NCBI GenBank assembly: GCA_033032865.1
Contig: JAWHQI010000305.1
Coordinates: 1,116,001 to 1,180,000, forward strand
DNA length: 64,000 nucleotides
Origin: Dactylorhiza incarnata
Taxonomy: Eukaryota > Streptophyta > Magnoliopsida > Asparagales > Orchidaceae
Reading direction: 5' to 3'
Both the position numbers and the translations under genes were made by a program. Shown here in pieces: positions 11,411 through 21,500 of this stretch. The notes under the pieces were generated by a model, which was not told the origin of the DNA, ran no database searches, and saw only the letters and a list, made by a program, of their open reading frames with translations. Position 1 is the stretch's first letter. Every line of letters starts with the position of its first letter.

Positions 11411-12200
11411 TCATTAATGCCCAAGTACATCATGTATTTCCTTTTAGTTTCATTCCAAGTCTTTTTTGGTCTACCCCTCCTCGTTAAACATGCCTAGTGG
11501 CTAAACTCTCACAACGCCTAACATGCCTAGTGGCTAAACTCTCACAACGCCTAACAGATGCCTCTAATGGTCTCTTTTGTCCATGTTTGAACCATCTTAA
11601 TCGAGCTTCTCGAATCTTCTCTACAATTGGTGTCATTCCCGTCTTATCCCTGATATATTCATTCCTAATTTTATCCAGTCTCGTGTGTCCACACATCCAC
11701 CTAAGCAATCTCATCTCCGCAACTCCCATATTTTCTCATGTACACAATTCACAGCCCAACACTCAAAACCATAGAGCATCGCTGGTCTAATTACAGTACG
11801 ATAAAACCTGCCTTTAAAATTTAATGGTACTTTATGATCACATAAGATCACTAGCGCGCCTCTCCACTTCAACCAACCTGCTTGGATTCTATGTATCACA
11901 ACTTTATCTACACCTCCATCTTTTTAAACTATCGATCTCAGGTATTTAAAGCACTCACTGCGAGAAATATCTTGGTCACCCAACTTAATGTTGGAGTCAT
12001 TCGTCCTTCTTGCACTACTAAATTTAAGCTCTATATACTCCGTATGTCCTGCTCAACCTAAAACCCTTCTTTTTAAAAGTGTCCCGTCAAGATTCAAGTT
12101 TTGCGTTTACACCCTCGCATCTCATCGACCAAAACAATATCATTTGCAAGCAATAAACACCTAGGTATTGCTTGTTGGATGTCCGGTGAGCTCATCTAAA
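11411..12200 (-). mobile_element. RTE LINE, reverse transcriptase C-terminal part (unit A)
   Basis: On the minus strand this encodes the end of a LINE reverse transcriptase: RCLLLANDIVLVDE (catalytic FADD changed to LAND) near 12150, HRIQAGWLKWRGALVILCD, GRFYRTVIRPAMLYG, and MRLLRWMCGHTRLDKIRNE near 11720-11660. Frames are broken, and a ~35-bp duplication lies at 11485-11553. It is the continuation of the LINE interrupted at 8285. This unit is duplicated at 16460-17361. Confidence 0.8.
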
Positions 12201-13160
12201 CATGGTTATCAGGATCGCGATCCGGATCTTAGGATATTACGATTCTACGATCCAGATTTTGTAAATCGATCCGGATCTTACCTAGGATCTAAATAGGCAC
12301 ATCTACGACTGGGATCACGATCCGGATCTTAGGATCTCTAGGATCGCGATCCCGACCCGATTCTACCGGTCCGGCCAAAGGGAACTAGAAACATGTCCAA
12401 CCCTATCCCGACCCCATTCAACCGGTCCAACACCCATAACCCATTGCTTAACCTTATCCCAATCCCACCCACATACCCCATCACAGAATCATATCGTGTT
12501 GTTTTACCATATCCCAAATGTCGATTGTTGGCTGCAAACGGAGGCCAAAACCTACGTCTTCGGTCGCTTCCAGTCCAGACAATGCCTTCCTTTTCCTTCC
12601 TTACCAGGTTCCATTTCAAGTGGTATCAGTGTCTTATCTTATATTTCTGCGTATGAACAATCCAGTGGTTGGTAATCCAGTGGCTTCCGCTTCCTACTTT
12701 CAGGCCGACGTCTAATCTTCCTTTCTAGCGTACGAGCAATCTAACGGTTAGAAATCCAGTATATGAGCAATTCAAGCTTCCTGCTTCCAGCATACGAGCA
12801 ATCCAACAGTCTGGGTTCGTCTTCCTGCTTTTAGGCTTCCACCAATCCAGCAGTCCAGATTTGATTTTATTGTTAGTAGACATTTGGTGTCCTACCTGAA
12901 ACTGAAAGTGAAATTAGTATGATATTATCTTTTTTTATTTTAGTTTTTCAAAATAAAATTAATATAATTATTTACATACTGCTCAATTTATTGATTTTTT
13001 GCTAATTGAGCATGTAATTGGATGATACAAAATTCAATTTTATATTTTGAGATTAATCTGTGAATGTTGTAGGATCTTGCGATCCTCGATCCGATCCTAC
13101 GATCCGATCTGATCCAACCTCGAAACGATCTTACCTAGGATCTCGATCCTGACAACCTTG
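12201..13160. mobile_element. non-autonomous hAT element 1, 960 bp
   Basis: Flanked by a perfect 8-bp duplication CATCTAAA (12193-12200 and 13161-13168), the length typical of hAT. The ends are inverted: CATGGTTATCAGGATCG at left, and the complement of CAAGGTTGTCAGGATCG at right. The subterminal regions are rich in GATC-containing motifs (GATCCGGATCTTAGGATC). No transposase is seen. The homologous LINE at 17203-17230 lacks the element and has one CATCTAAA, so it is an empty site. Confidence 0.88.
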
Positions 13161-13378
13161 CATCTAAAACAAGGGCAAAGAGATAAGAGCTTAAAGTTGG
13201 CACTTGATGTAAGCCGACAGTGATACGAAATTCCAGTGTTAATCCTCCAGATGTCCTCACCCTCGTCACAGAATTTGTATACATGTCTTTGATTATGTCA
13301 ATGTATGATACATTTATGTCAATGTATGATACATTTATGTCAATGTATGATACATTTATGTCAATGTATGATACATTT
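13161..13378 (-). mobile_element. RTE LINE continuation with 21-bp minisatellite
   Basis: The LINE resumes after hAT element 1. On the minus strand it encodes YIDIIKDMYTNSVTRVRTSGGL and a QGPTLSSYLFALVLDEL-type RT motif. At 13295-13378 four identical 21-bp units (ATGTCAATGTATGATACATTT) stand where unit B has one. The unit is 7 codons, so frame is kept. Confidence 0.75.
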
Positions 13379-13406
13379 ACACCTAGGTATTGCTTGTTGG
13401 ATGTCC
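13379..13406. repeat. 28-nt filler copied from LINE at duplication junction
   Basis: This stretch is identical to LINE positions 12157-12184 and sits between the LINE minisatellite and the start of the second gypsy copy at 13408. It looks like a templated insertion made when the duplicated segment was joined. Confidence 0.7.
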
Positions 13407-13407
13407 A

Positions 13408-15230
13408 CGGCTAGTGATGGCGGCGCCCTAAGCCGTCGTGTGGATGCCCTCGAACATCTCCTCGCCTCCATGCAAGCAACGCTCCTTGCCATCAACTCCA
13501 AGATAGACAACATCCAAGTCTCAGCCGCCGCTTTCGCAGCCTCCGGCTCACCCGCGGATGGGGGATCCATCCTCGGGGTTGTCCCGACCCGACTTTTCCC
13601 GGAGCCACTCCTCCCGCCACTGTCGGCACGCCCGACCCTTCATCTCGACATTCCGTCCTTCGCCGGCATCGACCCGATGGGCTGGATCGCGAAGGCGGAA
13701 CAGTACTTTGACATCCATGGCACTCCCGATATGGACAAGGTGTCGACTGCCATTATCAGCCTTGAAGGTTCCACGCTCCATTGGGCTCGGTGGCTTCGTC
13801 AGTCCAACTCTTGCCTCTCTTGGGCCGACCTAAAACAGGAGATGATACGGCGGTATGATATCTGCTACTCCGGCTCCGCCATCGAGCGCTTCTGCAGTGT
13901 CGCCAAACAACCGGCCTAGATGAGTGCATCGATGAGTTCGTTGCCCTGCTCACCCAAGTCCCCGACCATCTGCCCTACCACTACCTTGGCTTCTTCATGC
14001 AAAGCCTGCTTCCGCATATCCGCTCTCTGCATGCACCACCCTCAGACGGTCTCCGACGCCCTTGACATGGCGCGTTTGGTGGATGCTGACCTCTCCTCTA
14101 AACTCCATGCTTCTCTGGCCGACCACCCCCCTCCACAGCCACCTTGGCGACCGCCCGCCCCGGCTCCTCCGCCACGCCCTCCGCTTGGGGGACCCCGCTT
14201 AGGGCGCCCCTCGGCGCATCCCAAACAGTGATTACAATGAGCTCCGCAGCAAGGGTCTGTGTTTTTGGTGCCGCCAACCCTACTCCCCCAACCATAAGTG
14301 CTCCGTGAAGGAGTTCCATGCCATCATCGACGACGTCGATCTTGAGGTTACCCTGGCTGAATTTGAGGCCCTAGATCTTTCAGCGGAGGGTACCTCCTTC
14401 GACCCCGCCATGACTACGTTCCACCGCTTGCCGCTTGGAGTTATCCCGTGTCTCGGTGGACGGGATCTCCGGGCCGCGGACCATGAAGCTCCCGGGCATG
14501 CTTCGTGATCACTTGATCATCGTCATGGTTGACAGTGGCGCGAGCCATAACCTCATCTCCGAGCGACTGGTGCAGCAGCTCCGACTTCCCTCAATTCCAT
14601 CCCCGGATTTTTCGGACCGCCTTGGAGATGGGCGACGCTGACCGACTCAGGGTCGTTACCCTGTCGTGACTCTCTCAGTGGGGGCTTGTTCCGTGACTGC
14701 AAACTTCTACGCGTTTGGCCTCGGCAGTATCGACGCCATTTTGGGGGTGGCTTGGCTCCACACACTTGGCGATGTGCGCGTTAATTAGGCGACTATGACC
14801 ATGCAGTTCCTCCATGGGGGCCGGCCGTGTCGCCTCGACGGTGACTCCGCTCTCCTTCACTCTCCAGTCTCCCTCTGCACGATCCAGCGGACAACTAACC
14901 TCGACTTCCCCACGGGACTTTGGCCCCTCTAGGGGCCGTCCGTTGTGCCTCCCTCTCACCCGACGGACCTTCCGGTGCTTCTCACCGTGTTCGCCAACGT
15001 ATTCCAGACTCCGACAGGGCTGCCATCAGACCGGCCGACCGACCACGCTATTCCCCTCCATCCTAGGACCGCAGCAGTCTCGGCGCGGCCGTACCGTTAT
15101 GTTCATGTGCAGCTGGATAAGATCTAGCGTCTGGTGCAGGAGATGTTAATGGGGGTCCTCATCCGTCCTAGTGCGAGACCAGTCTCTAGCCCGATCCTTT
15201 TGGTCCGGAAGGACGACAGTTGGCGCCGTA
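13408..15230 (+). pseudogene. gypsy gag-protease-RT remnant (copy 2)
   Basis: The same broken polyprotein as copy 1. Gag from SDGGALSRRVDALEHLLAS through WIAKAEQYFDIHG, LHWARWL and YDICYSG runs to a stop at 13917. A zinc-knuckle remnant follows near 14265. The protease here keeps a more canonical VDSGASHNLISERL at about 14531-14565. The RT start (GVLIRPSARPVSSPILLV) is near 15155-15205. Several stops (TAG at 14767 and 15124) and small indels separate the pieces. Confidence 0.75.
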
Positions 15231-15321
15231 CTACCCAGCCAAGATACTTGATCGCCGCTAACACCTTCCAGGGCACCCTAGGTCGGAGGAGGTCCTTGTT
15301 GCTTGGCTTAACCATCCGAAG

Positions 15322-16013
15322 TAAGCTTGCCAGGATCGAGATCTTACGTCAGATCGGTCGGCAGTGGTACAATCGTAAAACGTGGGATCGACACGAAACG
15401 GTAAGATCTTACTTATTATACAAAATTAAAAAAAATCTAATTTATATATAAAAATATCTAGTAGATCAACAATCATAAAGCAATATATATATAAAAAGTT
15501 CAACTGCAGAGTAATTAGTAAATAATAATTAGTAAAAAGTTCAACTGCATAGTAATTTACCTCATTCAAAATAAAAATAAGTCATCTAAGCTAAAGTCCT
15601 CTGAATTGCCTAATGAAGCATCTTCGTCGCCTTCAAATATCCCAAGATCTTGTTCTCCTCCCCCTATGTGAGCAGCTGTGATGCAGAGGAAGAGGAAGAG
15701 GAAAGTCCAACGTCGAGCAGCCTGCAATCTTGCTCTGCAGAGGAAGAGGAAAGTCCAGCGTCGCGCGGCTCTGCGTAAATTAGGTCGTCCTGCAATCGTA
15801 AATTAGGTCCAGCGTCGGCAGCACTTTCCACTTTATTCATACGCGTGAGGTAAGATCGCTCAGGATCGTAAGATCGTGCGATTTTACGATCCTGAACGGC
15901 GATCTTACCGATCCTTACCAGTCGGCGATTTTAACTTCAACCCGAAACGTTGCCCTCTAAAAAACGTAAGATCGTGCGATCTTACGTGTAAAATCGCGTT
16001 TTTGAAAACCTTG
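15322..16013. mobile_element. non-autonomous hAT element 2, 692 bp
   Basis: An 8-bp duplication ATCCGAAG flanks it (15314-15321 and 16014-16021). Gypsy copy 1 at 10974-10985 has the uninterrupted site with a single ATCCGAAG. The right end is the complement of CAAGGTTTTCAAAAACG. The left end, TAAGCTTGCCAGGATCG, resembles the hAT element 1 terminus with the first base changed. The interior is AT-rich with a GAGGAAGAGGAAAGTCCA repeat near 15680-15745, and has no transposase. Confidence 0.85.
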
Positions 16014-16113
16014 ATCCGAAGTCCGAAGCCACGTGGCTGCTCCGGGATGATTTCTGCCTCCAGTACGCCGACTACTACCTTGAGGGCAGGGCACATTTTC
16101 CACAAGGGGGCAT

Positions 16114-16454
16114 TATTACGGTTGCGCATGCCGACGACACGCCGGGGAGAGTCTACACTCGGAGGAAGGTGACGGCCCCTAGCCCACCGGGATTGGAGGA
16201 GACCGCGGGAACCATCTTAATTTAAATATTTCCGTTTGAATGTTATTTCTGTTTTTGCTATGCGCACACCAAAACTCTGGCTATTAGAACCCTACTGTTA
16301 TAAAGGGTGTTGTATGTCTCATTAGGATTTTCATGTTTGGATGAATGTGTTTTAGAATTGCTCCCTAAGTTCTTCTCATTCCCCTTCCCCTTCTTCCTCT
16401 TCTCACCTCCACCGGCCCCCCTCCCTTGCCCGGTTCTTCTCCTAGTTTGTATTA
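16114..16454 (+). repeat. 3' LTR of deleted gypsy copy 2
   Basis: Matches the other two LTRs of this family. Its first base is mutated (TATTACGG in place of TGTTACGG). It is followed by TAATC and the same LINE sequence as copy 1. Confidence 0.85.
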
Positions 16455-16459
16455 TAATC

Positions 16460-17366
16460 TCACTAATGCCCAAGTACATCATGTATTTCCTTTTAGTTTC
16501 ATTCCAAGTCTTTTTTGGTCTACCCCTCCCACGTTTAACATGTCTAGTGACTAAACTCTCACAACGCCTAACAGGTGCCTCTAATGGTCTCCTATGTACA
16601 TGTCTGAACCATCTTAATCGAGCTTCTCGCATCTTCTCTACAATTGGTGCCACTCCTGTCTTATCCCTGATACATTCATTCCTAATTTTATCCAGTCTCG
16701 TGTGTCCACACATCCACCTAAGCAATCTCATCTCCGCAACTCCCATTTTTTCTCATGTACACAATTCACAGTCGAACACTCAGAACCATAGAGCATCGCT
16801 GGTCTAATTACAGTACGATAAAACCTGCCTTTAAGTTTTAATGGTACTTTATGATCACATAAGATCACTAGCGCGCCTCTCCACTTCAACCAACCTGCTT
16901 GGATTCTATGTATCACAACTTTATCTACACCTCCATCTTTTTAAACTATCGATCTCAGGTATTTAAAGCACTCACTGCGAGAAATATCTTGGTCACCCAA
17001 ATTAATGTTGGAGTCATCCGTCCTTCTTGCACTATTAAATGTAAGCTCTATATACTCCGTCTTTGTCCTGCTCAACCTAAAACCCTTCTTTTTTAAAGTG
17101 TCCCGTCAAGATTCAAGTTTTATGTTTACACCCTCGCATCTCATCGACCAAAACAATATCATTTGCAAGCAATAAATACCTAGGTATTGCTTGTTGGATG
17201 TCCGGTGAGCTCATCTAAAACAAGGGCAAAGAGATAAGAGCTTAAAGTTGGCCCTTGATGTAAGCCAACAATGATACGAAATTCCAGTGTTAATCCTCCA
17301 GATGTCCTCACCCTCGTCACAGAATTTGTATACATGTCTTTGATTATGTCAATGTATGATACATTT
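16460..17366 (-). mobile_element. RTE LINE, RT C-terminal part (unit B)
   Basis: The duplicate of unit A LINE, without hAT element 1 and without the short internal duplication. The minus-strand frame 16746-16258 reads MRLLRWMCGHTRLDKIRNE, VEKMREARLRWFRHVHRRPLEAPVRRCE and GRGRPKKTW, the standard C-terminus of plant RTE reverse transcriptases. It is cut at 17366 by the gypsy element, and the LINE is not recognised after 22959. The copy is probably 5'-truncated there. Confidence 0.8.
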
Positions 17367-17710
17367 TGTTATGCCTCCGCACCCGTTACAGTTCGCAGGC
17401 CAACAATATTCAAGACGGCGCAAGGAGATACAAGACAACGGGGCTGAACCATCCGGTTCAGCCCCCTCGCAGCAATAAATAAAGAATAGGGGCTGAACCA
17501 CACCGGTTCAGCCCCTACTGGGGGGGGGGGGCGGACAGCCCCCTTGTCCCCGGGTATTAATAGGCCCGGGGACCCTCTTTTGATGGCATGCAATATTACT
17601 TTCAGGTATTCTCCTCTCTTTCTCCTCTCTCAAACCCTAGCCGTCTTTCTTCCTCTTGCTCTCCCCTAGATCTCTCTACTCTTCTCTCAAACCCTAGCAA
17701 GTTCATATCA
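17367..17710 (+). repeat. 5' LTR of Reina-like element 1
   Basis: TGTTATG...CATATCA. It contains two GGGGCTGAACC...GGTTCAGCCCC hairpins (about 17438-17465 and 17489-17516), a C/G-rich run, and a TATTAATA box at 17555-17562 set between CCCGGG arms. The 3' LTR has lost about 49 bp that include the second hairpin. Confidence 0.92.
17555..17562 (+). promoter_or_regulatory. candidate LTR TATA box
   Basis: TATTAATA is flanked by complementary CCCGGG blocks. The same arrangement occurs in the 3' LTR (22803-22810) and in the second Reina-like element (56613-56620). Confidence 0.45.
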
Positions 17711-17712
17711 AT

Positions 17713-17724
17713 TGGTATCAGAGC
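17713..17724 (+). other. primer-binding site, initiator tRNA-Met
   Basis: TGGTATCAGAGC starts two bases after the 5' LTR. It matches the standard plant initiator-tRNA-Met priming sequence. Confidence 0.9.
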
Positions 17725-17739
17725 ATCGCTCCTACGACC

Positions 17740-18599
17740 ATGGTTACCACACGCACCGAAGCCGAAATCGCTCGCCTCGCCGCCATCGAGGAGAACTACG
17801 TCACCTTGGCGGATTCGGTGGCCGGCATCGAGGAACAAGTCAAAACTACCACCAAAAATCTGGAAGAACGGATGGAAGGACGCTTGGATGAACTCAAGGC
17901 GTTGTTAACGCAATCCCTCCGAGGAAAATCGAACGTAAACAGTGATTATACGGGAGAAACCTCAAATCCAGAGCCGCCAATCAACGGAGGAGGCACGGGA
18001 GGGACTGGCGTGATGCCCTACGCGTACACGGGCCCGGAACCAGGTCGGACGGGCGGCCAGGGATCGCCCGCAGTCGTCCCAGGCGCGCTAGGGCCGACAG
18101 CCCTGTTCCCGCCCAGCGCATGGGCGGGCGCTGCTGCCGCCAGGCCGCCGGCCGGACCGGCCCCCAACCCCCACCAGCAGGTCGCCGGGAGGTGGTCCGG
18201 CCCTGGAGGGGTGGCCGCCGGTGGTGGGATCGCCGGAGTGGCTGTCAATTTGGAGTCCCGGAGCAGAATTTCCAGCCGCCGGCACCTATGGGAGGTCCGA
18301 TTGGAGTTGGAAACGGAATTTTACCCATGCCTCCACCCCTTGGGATCCCGATGCGGATGGGGCAAGGAGAACCATGGCGGGAAAATCCTCCAAGACACGT
18401 ATACGAAGAGGAGGGCCCTCCAATGGAGCATCAACATGATTACTATGGGCGACCAAATCTTATGGCGGAACCATTCCGGCATGGAGGACACGAACCGGAA
18501 TTCGGAAGGAATGGAGGGGCTAATCAGCGGGCGTACATGCAACCGAAGAGGACTCGGATGAATTTTCCAAAATTCCGGGGCGGCGACGCCTTGGAGTGA
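17740..18599 (+). pseudogene. Reina-like element 1 gag N-terminus (frameshifted, stop)
   Basis: Starts MVTTRTEAEIARLAAIEE at the first ATG after the primer-binding site, with a coiled-coil-like segment (SVAGIEEQVKTTTKNLEERMEG) and a Gly/Pro-rich linker. Frame is lost near 18245. The continuation in the third frame reads NQRAYMQPKRTRMNFPKF to 18596 and hits TGA at 18597-18599. The related element at 51090 has TGG (Trp) at this place, so a single G-to-A change made the stop. The rest of gag follows in frame from 18600. Confidence 0.85.
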
Positions 18600-21500
18600 A
18601 TGCAGAAGGCCGAGCTGTTCTTTACCTACCAGGAGATCCCCAAGGACCAATGGGTGCAGCTGGCCTCGTTTCACTTGGAGGACGACGCATACCAGTGGGC
18701 GCAGTGGTTTGTCCGTAACCAGGGCTACGCCCCATGGGATTATTTTGTGGAAGGGTTCACGGCCCGTTTCGGCCCCCTGGAGTATGAGGATATGGAGGCG
18801 ACCTTGCAGAAGCTCAGGCAGAAGGGAACCATCATGGAATACCGCACTGAGTTCGAGCGGTTAGCAAATCGGGTCAACTGGGGTGAAAAGACCCTTCTCA
18901 GTTGTTTCATTTCGGGACTAAAGGACCATCTGAGGGACGAAGTCCACGCATACATGCCTTCCAGTCTGAGCCATGCCATTAGTCTGGCCCGGATACAGGA
19001 GGAGCGGTTCAACCGCCAGCGAAATCGGGGGACAGCACGGGCAATTCCAGCAGTACCTGCAGCACCAGGAGCCGGACGGCGAGACCCGCCACCTGCAGGA
19101 CAACCGACTGTGACTCGGTTGACTTGGCCAGAGCTACAGGCCAGGAGAGACAAGGGGTTATGCTTCAATTGCGACGAAAAGTTCACCCCCGGAAATCGAT
19201 GCCAGAAGGTCCAGGTCTTTATGTTACGAGAGGAGGATGACGAGGACGAGCCCATCAGTTGTGAGGAGGTGGAGGAACTAGACCTGGCAGAGTTTGGAAT
19301 CTGCCTGCAAGCCATGGAGGGATGCCCTGCACCGCTCACGTTACGCGTTTCTGGGAGGCTGGGACACGAGCGGGTGACCATCTTGATCGATAGTGGGAGC
19401 ACCCACAATTTTATCACCCCCGCAGCAGCACTAAAGGCGGGGTGTGCAGTTGACAGGGGGGCTTCCTTCCAGGTCATGGTCGCGGACGGCAGCAAGCTGC
19501 GGTGTGAGGGAGTCCTAAAAGGGGTGGAGCTGCGGATTCAGGATTATGTGTGCCAGACGGATGTTTACCTTTTGCCGATTCAGGGGTCTGATATGGTTTT
19601 GGGTGTGCAGTGGCTCCGCCAGCTCAAGAGGGTCACGACGGACTGGGAAAAGATGACATTGAAATTTATGCATCTGGGAACAGAGCATTGCCTCCGTGGC
19701 ATTAGATCACCGCCGCTCAAGGAAATTTCCATTAGGAGCTTACAGAGGATGGAGGAGGAGGGCAGTACTATAGCCATGATTTTTGGGGTCGAGGCCCTGG
19801 GGCCGGGCACAGCAGCCGAACCAGAGCAGATACAGGGGTTGCTGTCACAGTTCGAGGATGTTTTTCAAGAGCCGTCTTCTTTGCCACCCTCTCGGTTCCA
19901 TGCCCACCAGATCCAGTTGAAGGCCGGATCAGATCCGACTAATATCCGGCCTTATCGCTACCCGCATATTCAGAAGGCCGAGATCGAGCGCAGTGTACGA
20001 GAGATGCGATCCACTGGCATCATCCGTCCCAGCACGAGTGCTTTCTCCTCACCGATCATCCTTGTGAAAAAGAAGGATGGCTCGTGGCGGTTTTGTGTGG
20101 ATTACCGGGGCCTGAACGGCTCGACTATTAAAGATAAATTTCTTATTCCGATGATTGAGGAGCTGCTGGACGAGCTGCACGGAGCTAGCTTGTTCACCAA
20201 GCTGGACCTACGGTCTGGGTACCATCAGATTCAGATGAAAGAGGAGGACATCCACAAGACGGCCTTCCGCACCCACGACGGTCACTACGAGTTCCTGGTG
20301 ATGCCGTTTGGGCTGGCCAATGCCCCATCTACCTTCCAGGCAGTGATGAACGAGATCTTCCGGCCACTACTCCGTCGGTACGTTCTAGTTTTCTTTGATG
20401 ACATACTGATCTATAGCAGGAATTGGGAAGATCATCTGGAGCACGTCCACCATATCCTGAGCATTTTGAGGGAGCACCAACTGTACGCCAAGCGCTCCAA
20501 ATGCTCTTTTGGGCAGGAGGAAGTCGAGTACTTGGGCCACCTGGTGTCCTCCCGTGGGGTTCAGGCGGACCCAAAGAAGATCGAGAGCATGGTGACCTGG
20601 CCACAGCCCACGACGACACGGGCCCTGCGGGGCTTTCTCGGGTTGACTGGCTACTACCGCCGGTTCGTGCAGGACTACGGGAAGATTTCCCGACCCTTGA
20701 CCCAGCTGTTGCAGAAGGACGCCTTCGACTGGACGGCAGAAGCAGAGGCGGCATTCCAGGCCCTGAAACGGGCCATGACGACCACACCGGTGCTGGCGCT
20801 GCCGGACTTTTCCAAAGGTTTTGTAGTGGAGACCGACGCTTCAGGAGTCGGAATCGGCGCGGTATTGATGCAAAAGGGCCGGCCGATAACTTATTTCAGC
20901 AAGGCTTTAGCGCCTCGGACTTTGGGGCTATCTACTTATGAGAAGGAGATGTTAGCCATCCTTCATGCGGTGGCTATGTGGCGGCCTTATTTATTGGGGC
21001 GGCATTTTCAGGTCCGTACGGACCACCAGAGTTTGAAGCATTTTTTGGAGCAGCGCCTGGCCTCTCCCCTCCAGCAGAAGTGGTTGACGAAGCTGCTAGG
21101 CTACGACTACGAGATTGTCTACAAGCAGGGGAAGGAGAATGTGGTGGCAGACGCCTTATCTCGGTTACCCGAGGGCTCCCTAGCCCATGTTTCCGGACCG
21201 TTGATTGATTCCCTAGATGAGGTTCAGGTGGCAGTACAACAGGATCCAGCCCTCCGGGACATTGTCGAGGCACTACAGCACGGTCGCCCCACCGAGGCCG
21301 GCTACCACTTACAGGGAGCGCGGTTGTACTATCAGGGCCGGCTCGTCATTCCCGCCACGTCACCTTGGCGCACCATCATGATACAGGAGTTCCATTCTTC
21401 TCCTACCGGGGGCCACGCCGGTATCCTGCGGACCCTACAACGGGTAAGGGCGAATGTGTTCTGGAAAGGAATGCGGCAAGATGTTCAGAAGTTTGTCAGG

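Larger units (their letters stand above)
13408..16454 (+). mobile_element. deleted gypsy copy 2 (5'-truncated duplicate)
   Basis: A near-identical copy of the gypsy element at 9039-11405, starting inside gag and lacking the 5' LTR and leader. It carries the same internal deletion at the same RT-to-chromodomain junction. Its 3' LTR (16114-16454) meets LINE sequence at exactly the same base as copy 1. It is therefore a segmental copy, not a second insertion. It is split by hAT element 2 at 15322-16013. Confidence 0.85.

Noticed and set aside
8286..16454. Two independent gypsy insertions
   Set aside because: Both copies meet the LINE at the same base and share the same internal deletion; duplication explains both.
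20423..21273. Additional genes on other frames of the gypsy pol region
   Set aside because: Open frames overlapping RT and RNase H are shadows of a well-supported polyprotein.
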